Below are positions 12,498 through 24,355 of a stretch of DNA of 64,000 nt, piece by piece. The position numbers and the translations under genes were made by a program. The stretch is from NCBI GenBank assembly GCA_951799425.1, contig OX637393.1:8626244-8690243 (forward strand). The letters are read 5' to 3'. The notes beneath the pieces were generated by a model. It was not told the origin of the DNA and did no database searches. It saw only the letters and a program-made list of their open reading frames with translations. Source of the stretch: Ilex aquifolium. Taxonomy: Eukaryota; Streptophyta; Magnoliopsida; Aquifoliales; Aquifoliaceae. Within the stretch, counting starts at the first letter, position 1. Every line of letters begins with the position of its first letter.

Positions 12498-13807
12498 CTA
12501 GTTATTGTTTGTGCCTGAAGACATAAAGTAATTAAAAAAATGCTCAACAATAAACATATTTGTATTCACACCCAAAATCAAATCACAAACATAGAGAAGA
12601 AAAAAATGAATTTAAGAACAGGTTGTAGTGGGGATGAACAGTGGTAGTGGTGGTGGTAGGAGACGGTGATAGTTGTGGTGGGTGGCGACAACCGTGGTGA
12701 TGGTGACAGTCGTGGGTGGCAATAATGATGGCAGCGGTGGGTGGCGACTACCGTGGTGATGGTGACAGTCGTAGGTGGCAACAATGATGGTGGTGGTGGG
12801 TGTGGGTGACGGTAATGGTGGTTGGTAGTGGTGGTGGGCGGTGAACGATGGTGGTGATGGGCGACGACAGGTGCTTTTGGGCAATAGTGTGGTGGGTGGT
12901 GGCAAATGGCGGTGGTGGTGTTGGTGATAAATGTGGTAAGGGGTGGGTGACAGTGGCTGACGACGATGGTGGGTGACAACGGTTGATGATGGGTTGTGGT
13001 AGTGGGTGGTGATGGGTGGTGGTGAGCAACAATGATGATGGTGGGTGTTGACGGTGGGGGACAGTGGTAGTGGTAATAAATATAAGAATGAAATGACAAT
13101 GATGATAGATGGTGGTGGTGGACGACGGTAGCAGCAATCGGTGGTGGGGCAGTGACGACGATATGGTGGTAGTGGGGTGGGATGGGGGTGGTGAAGGTGG
13201 GGTGGGATGGGGGTGGTGGTGGGGCAGTGGCGGTGGTGGTGGGGTGGCGGCGATGGTGATGGGGGTGGTGGTGGGACAGTGGCGGTAGGGCGACGACAGT
13301 AGTTGTGGTGGTGATGTTGGGGTGGCGATGGTGGGGTTGAGAGTGGTTGTAGTGGGAATGGTGGTGGTGGGGCGATGGGGGTGGCGGTGGTGATGGGGGT
13401 GGGGGTAGGGGTAGCGATGGCGGTGGGGCGGTAAGGGTAGTTGTGGTGGTGATGGGGGTGGGGGTGGGGCGGCAGGGGTAGTTGTGGTGGTGGTGATGGG
13501 GGTGGTGGGGGTAGTTGTGGTGGTGGTGGGGCGATGGTGGTGATGGTAGTGGTGGTGGTGAGGTGGTTCCAAACATTATTTTTTTTTTTTTTTAAAAGTA
13601 CTTATTAGAAATTATAAGTTCTAGAAACACTTTTAAAAAGTCATCTCAAACACACCATCAGTGACATATTTTTCCTATTAAATTTGGGATGTTAATATTA
13701 ACTGTCGGATTAACTTTAGAGTAAAATTTAAAAAGATCTCAACTGCGAAAAACAAAAATCATTAGTTTATCTTTTGAGATTTGAATTGTATTATATTTTA
13801 TTATATA
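12498..13807 (-). mobile_element. Non-autonomous Helitron B of a tandem triple
   Basis: CTAG 3' terminus at 12498-12501 with a hairpin remnant (TTGTGCCTGAAGACATAA as read on the plus strand). The 5' terminus reads TATATAATAAAATA (to 13807) without its TC. The internal triplet minisatellite, about 12625-13565, is the longest of the family. Flanks match copies A and C. No transposition genes. The 332-codon His/Pro frame is low-complexity and rejected as a gene. Confidence 0.85.
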
Positions 13808-13809
13808 TA

Positions 13810-14537
13810 CTAGTTATTCTCTGTGCCTAAAGATACGGAATAATAAAAAAAATAATCAACAATAAATATATTTGTATTCACACCTGAAGTCAAATCACAA
13901 AGATAGAAGAGAGATAAAAGAATTTAAGCACCAATTGTAGTGGAGGCGAGCGGTGGTAATGGTGGTGGTGGGAGACGGTGATTGTTGTGGTGGGGGCGTT
14001 GTGGGTGGTGGTGGTAGTGGTAATGGTAGGGGTGGCAATTGTGGTGGTGGTGGGGCGATGAGGGTAATGGTAGTGGTGATGGGGCGGTGGGTGTGCCGAT
14101 GGTGATGGGGTGGCAACAGTGGTGGTGGTGGTGGTTTTTGTGGCAAAGGTGATGGTGGGGTGGCGGCAGCGGTGGTAGTGGTGATGGTGGTGGTGGTAGG
14201 GGTAGTTATGGTGATGATGGTGGTGGTAGGGGTAGTTGTGGTGGTGGTAGTAGTGATGGTGGTGGGGTAGCGGTGGTGGTAGTGGTGGTGGGGCTGTTCT
14301 AAACACTTATTTTTTTTTTTTAAAGTATTTATGAGAAGTTATAAGTTATAGAAGCACTTTTAAAAAGTTACCCCAAAAACATCCTTAAGAGTTTATTTTT
14401 CCTATTAAATTTGGAGTATTAATATTAGTCGTCGGATTAACTTTAAAGTAAAATTTAAAAAAAAATTAACCTCAAAAAACAAAAGTCATTTTATTTATCT
14501 TTTGAGATTTGAATTGTATTATACTTTATTATATAAA
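13810..14537 (-). mobile_element. Non-autonomous Helitron C of a tandem triple
   Basis: CTAG 3' terminus at 13810-13813 with a degenerate hairpin. Triplet minisatellite about 13935-14295. 5' flank as in A and B, ending near TATATAATAAAGTA at about 14522-14537. On the element strand its CTAG is followed directly by TATATAATAAA of copy B. Confidence 0.85.
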
Positions 14538-15003
14538 TATAATTTTTTACTACAATGAACAACCATTTTGATCAATTAATTTTTATGACGAGCAAAAATA
14601 CGTCTCTAACATAAAAGAAAGCACCCTAAACAGATAAACAAACCATTGAAAATGCTTGAGAGTACCACAATTGAACTCTAAAGAGGGGCATAAGAAATTA
14701 AAAATTATTTTCTCACAATCTAAAATTTTAAAAAGGCAAGCCAATATTTATACGGAGTCAAATATTTTTAATATATTTTTCTTCCATTTTTTATGGCAAA
14801 TTATCTACCGTGAATCTAAATAGGACTTATAATCAATAAGTGAATCTCTCACTAATACACAGTCAATGATGTAACCAAATAAAAATAGCAAACTCATTGA
14901 AAGTGATCTAGATCATAGAGAAGATTACAATAGCGAGAAGAAAAAAAAATATCGGTATTGTACTACCATGTACAAATTTTTAAGTTTTTTATTTTTTTAC
15001 AAA
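14538..15003. other. AT-rich intergenic DNA, nothing recognised
   Basis: No gene or defined repeat seen between Helitron C and the Helitron 3' end at 15004. Confidence 0.5.
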
Positions 15004-15060
15004 CTAGTTGATGTACACGTGCGTTGCACGTGAACTATTTTGAATTTAAATATTGTATAT
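15004..15060 (-). mobile_element. Helitron 3' terminus (orphan or end of a large element)
   Basis: Read on the minus strand, a strong palindrome CACGTGCAACGCACGTG is followed by TACATCAACTAG and host T, the textbook Helitron 3' end. The matching 5' TC end is not certain. A candidate is TCTATATCTATCTATAC on the minus strand at 23874, which would make an 8.9-kb element enclosing the kinase fragment and the hAT insertion. That pairing is inference. Confidence 0.6.
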
Positions 15061-15526
15061 TATTAGTATAAAGTTTATCAACTATTTCACTATTTAGATT
15101 TTAATAACATAAAGTGACCATCTATACATTATACTTGAAGCAAGGTATGAGTTGGCCTAAAAATTAGTCACTGTAACAACAAACCTTCTTCACTTGTGTC
15201 ATATAAGACAAGTGAACAATTAATAAAACATTTGGTAGATTATAGATCTCATACTCAAATAGCAATGTGCTAAGAGACAATAACATTTGAGAGGGCTGAG
15301 AAGCTTGAATATGACAAATTATGAAAAGAAAGAAATCTATACATGAAATCATGACTAACATAAAGTAAGAAAGAACGTGATAGAAATGACAAATCGACTA
15401 TAAATTAATTTTTTTTTCTTTTTTTTCTTTCTTTTTCCCTGGTAAATAAAGGCTTCTATTGATTGGTGAAGAGTGAAACGTATGACCACATAGAGCTTTT
15501 CCTTATGGTGTCCCCGCAATTCCAAT

Positions 15527-15682
15527 GCTAAGGTAAGTCCTATCAGTAGCAAAACACCGAGCAAGTCCAAAATCATCAACCTTTGGAGCGAGATTGACAT
15601 GAAGAAGAATTTGTTGATGGGTAATTCTAATATGAGCCCACCCATGAAGATAGGCAAGCCCTTTGACTATCCCTCTGTAGTG
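15527..15682 (-). pseudogene. Receptor-like kinase fragment lacking the HRD loop
   Basis: The minus-strand frame reads RGIVKGLAYLHGWAHIRITH, then QQILLHVNLAPKVDDFGLAR, then CFATDRTYLSIGIAGTP. This matches the catalytic-loop to activation-segment region of cysteine-rich receptor-like kinases. DFG is present, but about six residues of the HRDIKASN segment are missing after ITH, so the catalytic Asp is gone. No kinase sequence is recognisable on either side, and the frame after AGTP does not continue the fold. This is a dead fragment, possibly carried by a transposon. The CRK-type label is from motif memory and less sure. Confidence 0.7.
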
Positions 15683-15689
15683 TGAGACT

Positions 15690-16985
15690 AAATGCTAACT
15701 ATTCTTAATTTTAAATTAACTCATTCCAGATCTAAACATATATAGAGTGAATAAGAAATAAAAATATTACGAATATAAAAAATTCACCAATTTTGGCTTG
15801 AAGTCATTGTTGAGTGTTATTACCATGATTTGCTTCAAAGAATCCAAAGGCCACAACAGCGGATCAAAAAAAAAAAAAAAGGGAACCAAAAACCATCACA
15901 CCATTAACAAGCAGTACTGAAACACAAGGGAACTAAGTCTTTGATACTCACAGACACCAAGTTTATATCCGTAAACCATTTTTAGCATCTGTCTTCTAAA
16001 AAGAACGGACATGGCTCGAACCTTGATTGATTCCATTGTTCTTGCCATGGAAGGTGAATCTTGTTGTACTCATGTGGAATTTAACATTATCATTTTTATT
16101 TTTGTCTTAGTTTTGCCATTGTTATTTCGAAAGAACGGATCGGTTGGGATGGTGAAAGAGGCAAGTGCAGAGAAAATGAGAAAGTGTTTGACATTCTACA
16201 ATTATTAAGGAGAAGGTGAAAGATTAAGAACAATTATGCTTCTTAACTCATTGAGTGTGACTCTAGAGAGTACATTAAAGACCACTACATTTGGGTTACT
16301 TGATTTTGGACTAAGTTGCATTCAAATGTTGATTGCTTAACTCAAGTAAATAGATACAATGTGAACACTAACAATCTGTATACCAACAAAAAAAATTGAA
16401 AAGATTGGTATCTTTTTCTATTTTTTTAAGGGCAATACAGTCAATCAAAAACTTTACACTTTTGTTAACATTTAGATTAGAAGTAGCATAGATTGTTGGT
16501 AATTAATTAGGGTAATTAATCTAACACCAATATGAATTTATACAAATGTTTTTGGGTTTAGTAGCCTTTTAGGAGTAGTATAAATATAATACAAATAGTA
16601 GTAGTGCTCTCAATGAATCAACGGTACACTAAGTTATCACACTTGAAGAAGAAGTAACCCTACAATCGAATAAAAAACTTCTCATTGAATTCATCTATGA
16701 CCTCTACAACAAATTAATTAATTTTCTCCTCCAATCCCAACCATTATGCTAACATAACCTCTTTGAAGCCAATAATCTTTTTCACTTGGAGATCACAAAA
16801 TTTTGATCTCGGGACAAGCCAGTAAATCAAACATTGGAATGACTTATGATCTTATCAGGCAAAACAACATTTAACCACAATGTATTGAGAATTGAAGTTA
16901 AACAAAAAACCATGCAAGCCCAAATGGAGGAAAAATGAATTCACATATAAAAAGATAAATCAAGCACATGACAAAGTCCTAATCC
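15690..16985. other. AT-rich DNA, nothing recognised
   Basis: Only short frames without recognisable domains. No defined repeat ends seen. Confidence 0.45.
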
Positions 16986-17720
16986 TCCATATAATAAAGT
17001 TTTCATTACCTTTTTCTGCTAGTGTGTGCCTTTTCTATTGGAAGTGTTCAAATTTCTCTTTACAGGCTAGCATTGGAATCAAATTAAAAAACAAAGAAAA
17101 ATAGGATGATAATATAAGTGCTCATGACAGCTAAATTAAGCCTACCGATGAGTTCTTTCCTTAATAAAGTTTTTATTGGCACCTTCTATATTCATGCACT
17201 TTTTGCTTTTCCAGTTGTATAACTTTCTGTCATAGGCTAGCTTGTAGAAACACAAAAAGCTAACTGCTATTGTACACAATAGAAGAGATTTTACCTATGA
17301 AGAATAAACTAAACACACCCATAAAATTCTACATCATAGTGCCAATCTATTTTTCCTCTTTTTTTTGGGTTAATCTATTTCCTCGTTAGGTTGCATTTTC
17401 GTTGCCACTTTTTATATTTGTGCATCCTTTTCATTATGTAGTTCTTTAATGTCCCTTTCCATGACTAATTATGGAAGCCCAGAAAAATTTCAGCACATGC
17501 ATATTAAACTACTTACTTACAAAAAGAAAGAGAAGGTTTTGTATAGCAATAGCAACAACTACCATCTAATACTCGTGTCTCTATTTTCTTTTGTAATTGT
17601 TCAACTTTCTCTTGTAGGCTAGCGTATAGAAGCCCAAAAAGTTACTATTGCTTCAGTATAAACGTTAATGAAGAAATCAAACTCTGGAGAAACTCAAAAT
17701 TGAAGAAATGAATACTACAA
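16986..17720. repeat. Four diverged tandem units of about 170-230 bp
   Basis: Units start near 16990, 17160, 17380 and 17560. Three share AATAAAGTTTTNATT or a related start; the units share a TTTTC-rich middle and a TTNNACTTTCTNTNNTAGGCTAGC box (17045-17068, 17220-17243, 17605-17625; degenerate near 17455), followed by AGAANCNCAAAAAG. The divergence indicates an old tandem duplication. No coding potential. Confidence 0.5.
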
Positions 17721-20342
17721 GTACAATCTAAAAGCAAACAAAATAGTTATGAAGAATTGAGACCCTATTCATACCACTATGGCCAGCTCACATTCTTTCT
17801 TCTAAAAAAAAATTGACTACAAAACAAGATTGAATTAGGTGGGAAAATATTTATACTGGAGTAAAGAGAACCCAAAGAATTTGGGTGGTAAAAAATGTTT
17901 AAAAGACTCCAACAATGTAGAATGGATGGGACAAATCATATGACTGCTCTTTGCATGAGATAAAGAAATGTTATGCGAATCAATTAACTAAAGAAACACA
18001 CGATGTTTAAAGCTAGAGCTCATATAACTATAAAGGGGATTACAAATCTGAATAAGAGGGTTTTAAAAAAGCACTGTTCACTCATAAATCAACCAATTTT
18101 CGTCGTGACTCAATTTCAAAGTTGCCTGAATATTATTGTCCATAATCCCCAAAACCCCTATATATTGTCTTGTGCACTACCTTTTGAAATCATTGCTTAA
18201 GAGACGCATGTTTTAACAACTCATTACTCCTACAAAATACAAACATTTTTTTTTCCAACAAAATTATTGTTACTCCATAAATAACATCCTAATACAATAA
18301 GATTTTAACCACGTTCCAATGCCACAAATATTTCTACAGCCATGTCATGAGATAAACAAAATTCATGTTTTTTTAATCAGGGTTGTCTGTCTTGCAAACA
18401 CTCTTTCCCTATAAATAAACAAAATTATCAAACATGACAAAAGAGAATGAGCAATTTGTGAGGAGATGAGATTTGGTGAGATTAGGAGAGTATATTGGAT
18501 ATGAAAACTATATTGGATTCCAACATAACAAATGATGGACAATCTCTGTCCCATGTATGATAGTCATGGAAAATAATTCTACCTTCCCACGGAAGTAGTG
18601 CAATTTATCTTCAATGCCAAAAGAAGATTAATGCTATAAGGGGAATGATGTAAAAGTCTATCACTTTCAACTAAGTACAAGTGCATAAAACCCTTTTTGT
18701 TGTAAGTCCCAAATTGGAGAGTATTCCTATAAATATAATGAAATCCATTTGTGACAGTTAGCATATATCATAATGACAACACTAAACATCATACTTTATT
18801 ACCATTACTAAAAAAAATAAGGTATTTTCTTTCAGTTTTGTTTTAGAATTAAAGTTCCTTAGGATTTTAAGGTACTCAACCTTGTAAAAATTTTGAAGTC
18901 ACAAGGAAATTGAAAATCTATGGGTTTAATGAAAAGAGTTATAAAGTGACAGACCAATTACCATAAACCCCAAAAGAGAGCAGAAGTTAAATAAGTGGGA
19001 CAATTCAATATTCAATGAAGCTATTTATACTTCTCCCCAACCAGAGTAAGCAAAGTAATCCATGTTTATAATCGGCTACAAAGGTTCCACACCCATTTTA
19101 TACAAAAAGACTATAAGGAAATCCCCTTCTAAAGACACTATCAGTAGCATTAGATGAAGTGATACTTTATATCTTAATTGATTCAAGTAACCTATGTGTA
19201 CTACCTTGGCAGGAATTTCTTGATTTATATTTAGAGTCTTGAAACTTGTTCCATTGATCTGTATGAAACAAGCACCTGTTTTGCAGAAAACTATAAATCA
19301 ATAGAAAAATACATATGCATCCAATCTTAAATATTCTCTATTTTTAAAAAATGGATAAGTAACCCAATCTTTACCATTGAGTTGTCAATCTTCACCATTG
19401 TATATCATATATGGTACATACCATTAGTGTCGTGGATGGTCCACCATTTTGAATTTTGAACATAAGTAGCAACAATGGAATTCCAAGAAGCCACATCTCC
19501 TACCCCTCTATGTGATATTTCATCAAACATCAGTCTTGAATCATCCAAATCACATACATATATATAATGCCATTACATACAAACACATTACCATCGCACC
19601 GATGACTACCAAGTAAACCAAAAGACAATAGAAGAGCAAAGTCATTAACAGTACAAGAGAGGTAAAACAAGGTTGACTCGGTTACTCAATTGAAGGCACC
19701 AAATGTATTCGTAAGACAATAAATTAACATATAACAAGAGCTCATTTCATCAAACACCTCACATCCATGTGCTGGTGGCTGTGATGGTGCATGTTGTCCA
19801 ACTCAAAAATTGTCACCTCTACAACTTAAATATTGAATCAAAACATCAATTTCGATCTAGAATTCAAAATTCAAAATCATAATCAAATATTGATGTCAAA
19901 ATTAAAATCGAACTCTCAATTGAAATCCTATTAAATTGAAAGTTTGGAAGGAGGTTGGATGAGGGTTTGGGGCAGTGGTGATGACAAATAGTGGGGGTGT
20001 AGTGGTGGTAGATGTGGGCTAGCTGGTGGCTCTGTTCAATAGTGCGGACAGAAGGAAAGGTGGGGTGAAGGGAATGAAGGCATTGCGGTGGTGGTTATGA
20101 GGCTGTGGGTTGGTGTCGTGAAGAGAAAAATGGAAAGAGTTACATAAGAGACTTACCATGAGAGAGAGAGAGTGTGTGTTGCGTGTTGGGCGCAACCGGA
20201 GGTTCGCCGTCACCAAAGCTCAGAGCGAGAGAAGAGGAGACATCAGAGATGTTGGATAATAACGTGTGTAATTAAAGATGCATGAGACTGTTTACTTGTC
20301 TGTCTATTGGCGTTACAATTTCTGTAAACAGTTGCAATTTCA
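17721..20342. other. AT-rich DNA, nothing recognised
   Basis: No gene recognised. The 65-codon frame near 20019-20216 (minus) lacks features. The interval ends at the hAT target duplication. Confidence 0.4.
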
Positions 20343-20350
20343 TTAGCAGG

Positions 20351-23300
20351 CAAGGGCGGAGTCAGGATTTTTGTTTATCCCGGGCTAAGCTAAGCATTCA
20401 TACGACTAACAAAATACAAATGTAAACTCATAAACATATATACAATAATACAAATGTAAACTAATAAACACTTACTAATGAAATTGGACTCTTCGATCCT
20501 TCCTAGAACAAAAGGCATCTATTATTGAATCTGTATCGATTGCTTTCGTTTTTTCTCTTTCAATGTAGACAAGTAATGAATCAGTCAAATACTCATTTTC
20601 CATCTTGTTACGAAGAGTACTTTTGACATGTTTCATGACTGAAAATGCTCTTTTTGAAGTTGTCGTAGAAACGAGAAGAGTTAAAATAAGACGAATCAAC
20701 CTATCAATCAAATTGTAGGACTCTGTCATATTTGTTTCTACTAAACCACGACATAATTCTGAAATTGTAGACATACTTTGAAACCTCTCATGGTGAACCA
20801 CATAAAATCGATAATGATCCAGTTGACATTTCAAATGATGCATGTCTTGTCTGTCAAAATCAGTTGCATAAAACTTCTCAGCAAGTAAACAAATGCGATC
20901 AGGATTGAAAGATTTAAAGTTGTCCCGAGGATCTAAAGCAGAGCTGAGCATAAGCAATTCTATTGTCTCTTTATTGAATCTACTATGTACCTCTTCTAAC
21001 TGATGATCAATCATAGCATTAAATATGTCCATGTGATAGTGATGATCAACTGTAATGTTATCATTCTGTTGACATGAACGTCTTGCCCTTTTGTACTGAG
21101 TGCTCATATCATGTATATCGACATCAAATTTCATGCAAACTGATTTCACATGGTCAAGGAGATAATCAAAACCTTATGGTCGCAAGGTTTGAAGCAATGA
21201 TTTTGTCGATGAGACTAAATTCATTGCATTCAAAATATCTAATGATTTGTGCTGCAATGCCCGACAAAGCATATATGTAATATTGTGCATAAGATGCAAT
21301 ATGAATATGAAATCGAAGGATTTCATTGCCATTAAAGAACCACCAGCTTCCCCACGAATTGTATTTGAAGATCCTTCGTTAACCATACATTCAAACACAC
21401 TAATGATAGCATCATACATATCTATCAGACCGCAAATGGATTCAAAATGTGAGCTCCAACGAGTAGTACCAGCTCGATGCAAAGTACCCATCTGATTAGC
21501 CCCTTTACCAATCTCTCATTCACCACTAGCTATCCCCCTTTCAATCTCAGTAGCTTGGGCAGATCGCAGCTCTGTATGACGCCTAGGAGAAACACTAATA
21601 AGATTGACAATGCATGTCAATTTGGAAAAGAATTGCCATATTGAAATCTCATCTTCAGCAGTTGCAACTAATGCAAGTTGTAAACGATGAGCAAAGCAAT
21701 GAACATAGTATGCATACTCACAATTATTGCGGAACAAAGCTTGCAATCCATTAAATGCACCACGCATGTTGCTAGCACCATCATATCCTTGACCTCGTAA
21801 ATCTCGAATGTGCAAATTGTGTCGAGTAAGAACTTTTGATATTTTCTTCTTAAGAGTTAAAGAAGTGGTATCTTTAACATGCACAATCTCAAAAAATCTC
21901 TCCTGCAAAAAACCCTGAACATCAACAAATCTCAGAACAATTGTCATTTGTTCTTTATTCGATGCATCCTTTGCTTCATCAACCAAAATACAAAACTTGA
22001 CATTTCCAACTTCTTCATGGATTTTTTCTCTTACTTTAGTAGCTAAAATATGCAAAATATATTTTTGGATCATAGGAGACGTATACTTTGCATTTCCTGG
22101 AGCTTTCTCTAAGACAACATCATTTATCTCAACATTCAACTTTGTCATCAAACTAATCATCTCAATTAGATTACTACGGTTCTTTGACATTACAGATTCA
22201 TCACGACCTCTCAAGGCACATCCATGTAAAATAAGTCATTGAACACTATCAATGGTAGCCTTAAGACGCAATCGATTTCTCTTTATTTCTTCTGAACTTT
22301 GAACATTCATAACTTTATCAATGTGTACTGATATATTCTTCAATGCCTCAACATTTCTCACATCATTATTGTGTGTGGAAGTAGGACCTCCCATATGTGA
22401 CAAGAAAACACATTTGGCCCCATTATTCACTCTCTTACAGCTACTAAAATCATCAACGGTAAATGCAGGATGTAGAGGTTCACGACCTTGAAAAATAAAG
22501 CACGGAAAGCAAAATGCCGCATCTTTTGAAATAGAATACTCTAGCCATGGAAATTTTTTGTACCAACTTTCTTGAAATCTTCGATTTTGAACTCCAGTTT
22601 TAGTCCTCAAATACTCAGCCAAGATAGGTTGATTTGGTCCCCAATTTATATAAACACGTCTAACTTCATTTTGATTATAAGCAGGATGTTTCCATATCGG
22701 AATACGCAATGCGGGATCTCGTTCAAGTTCATTCTCATCAAAATGAATCATTGGAACTTTTGTTTAAGGTTGAGGACCTTGAGGTTCAACAGCCGCAGGA
22801 ATCATAGGAACATCAACACTTGTTGATGTTTCTACTAGACTCAAAGGTTCAAGAGTAAAATTTGATGTTTCTTCTCCACTTTTTTTTTTGAAGAACGAAA
22901 AAATTGTTTTTGCTGTTTTTCGTTCTTGATTTTCCATCCTAATAAAGTAGAGAAGAGCTGAAAATTAGAGAAACAAACCAGAGAAACAAATCAACAAGAC
23001 AACAATGATTCTACTATTCCAGTTAAAAAATAATCAACAGAAAATCAGAGAAAACAACCCAAATAACGTCTGAATATATGATCAAGGAGACAAGGAATGA
23101 GTCATGGTACCTCACACAGCTTAGGCGTAATTCCTGTTTGTGGTTCTTGGAAGAGGATTAGTCGAGTAGAACTAGAGGACGAATGGACGATACAGACGAA
23201 ATCGAGGTGCTTGGCGTTGGCGTAATCCCTTTTCTGTTCAAAAGCCTGAAAAGCCTGAAAAACTCTTTCTTTCTATGATTATTGGGGCTTAAGCCTTAAG

Positions 23301-23429
23301 GGCTTTGGGAAATTGGGCTAATGATTAGTGATTTAGTGGGCTGGTACTGATAGCCTTGTATAAAAGTGGTAATTTTTTTTTTTACTCTGGGATTCAGCCT
23401 ATCGTAGCCCACTAATGGCTCCGTCCTTG
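20351..23429 (-). mobile_element. Complete hAT (Tip100-like) transposon with 8-bp target duplication
   Basis: Target duplication TTAGCAGG at 20343-20350 and 23430-23437. Terminal inverted repeats CAAGGGCGGAGTCA and CAAGGACGGAGCCA (2 mismatches in 14), of the type ending Tip100-like hAT elements. The 3,079-bp element contains one transposase frame on the minus strand. Identical target duplications argue for fairly recent insertion. Confidence 0.93.
20475..22937 (-). pseudogene. hAT transposase (zf-MYM1/DUF4371 type), four internal stops
   Basis: From ATG at 22937 to the stop at 20475 is exactly 821 codons with no frameshift. Four in-frame stops interrupt it: TAA at 22766-22764, TGA at 22238-22236, TGA at 21518-21516 and TAA at 21176-21174. 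N-terminal TTF-type zinc-finger region (about residues 65-170, with DAAFCFPCFIF). DUF4371 core (about 230-470) with ILVDEAKDASNKEQM and GYDGASNMRG. C-terminal hAT dimerisation region (about 725-800) with STTTSKRAFSVMKHVKSTLR. At codon 234 the family expects Trp (TGG to TGA). The element is complete but its transposase cannot be made as one protein. Homology is strong; the age is inference. Confidence 0.92.
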
Positions 23430-23437
23430 TTAGCAGG

Positions 23438-24355
23438 AGATGAAACGATACATACAAGTAGTATTAGATATTTCTTAAAGGATATTATAGTAGGATATAG
23501 ATGGTATTAGGTAATTTGTTAAGGTAATTGTAGTGATCTAAAATTTTTTCACTTTTATTCACGTTTTAGAGTAGTATAGTATAATATATGTAACATATAA
23601 CAAAACAGAGGAAAGACAGAATGGGAGACAGTGAAGATGATCAAGGTAGAGGTGCTTTTTTAATCAACAAAGAGATTTATTTATTGTGGAAGACAATGAG
23701 TTATAAACATTTTAGAGGTAATTAAAAAAATTAAATATAATTAGTTTCATACTAAAGGAAGACCAAAAGACATTGTGGATATAATTGACTTTATATCAAT
23801 AGTTAAGGGTAATAGTGGAATATAAATATTTTTCAAGTATCTCCACTTTTTTAAGTAGTATAGATAGATATAGATTTTGGGGGTCCTTAATAACTTTTGA
23901 TGTATTTGATATTAATCTCAAAAAGTTATATCTTGACACTTAAAAGTAATAACTTGAACAATAAAAATTATAAAATAACAAAAAATTATAATATTTTTTT
24001 AGGATCGAGCTTAATATTTTAAGATCGGTCATTTTTGTTGTTGTTGTACATAAATGTAAAAACTTATATCTCAATTAGGGATGTCAATTCGTGTCGTGTC
24101 AAGACTCATGAATTTTTTTTTATTTAATATGTTTTAAGTCTCAAACATTAAACTAAATTATTTATTATACATATTAATAATCGTGTCAATTTTAAAAATC
24201 ATGTCGTGTCAGATTCGTCCCTATAAGTTAGAGTTGAGAGCACTAATCTCAAGTCACAAAACATGTAAAACCGCTTGAATTTTTTTTATTTTTATTTTTG
24301 GATGTAGTCTTCTCCTAGTTTACAACTCATTAAGGATAAATATTGTGAACTCTAA
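23438..24355. other. AT-rich DNA with a short TAGGG...CCCTA element
   Basis: At 24076-24223 a roughly 150-bp unit begins TAGGGATGTCAATTCGTGTC and ends GATTCGTCCCTA, giving inverted ends TAGGGA. It looks like a short relative of the GTGTC-rich repeat family. A possible minus-strand Helitron 5' end is at 23874. No gene seen. Confidence 0.4.

Noticed and set aside
11670-13576. Long minus-strand frames (up to 332 codons) rich in His, Pro, Thr and Ser
   Set aside because: They are translations of the CAC/CCA minisatellite in all frames. Overlapping frames are equally open, and they lie inside non-autonomous Helitrons.
23474-23590. Alternative Helitron 5' ends such as CTATATCCTACTATAA on the minus strand
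   Set aside because: Several similar AT-rich motifs occur here; none can be tied to the 15004 terminus without other copies.
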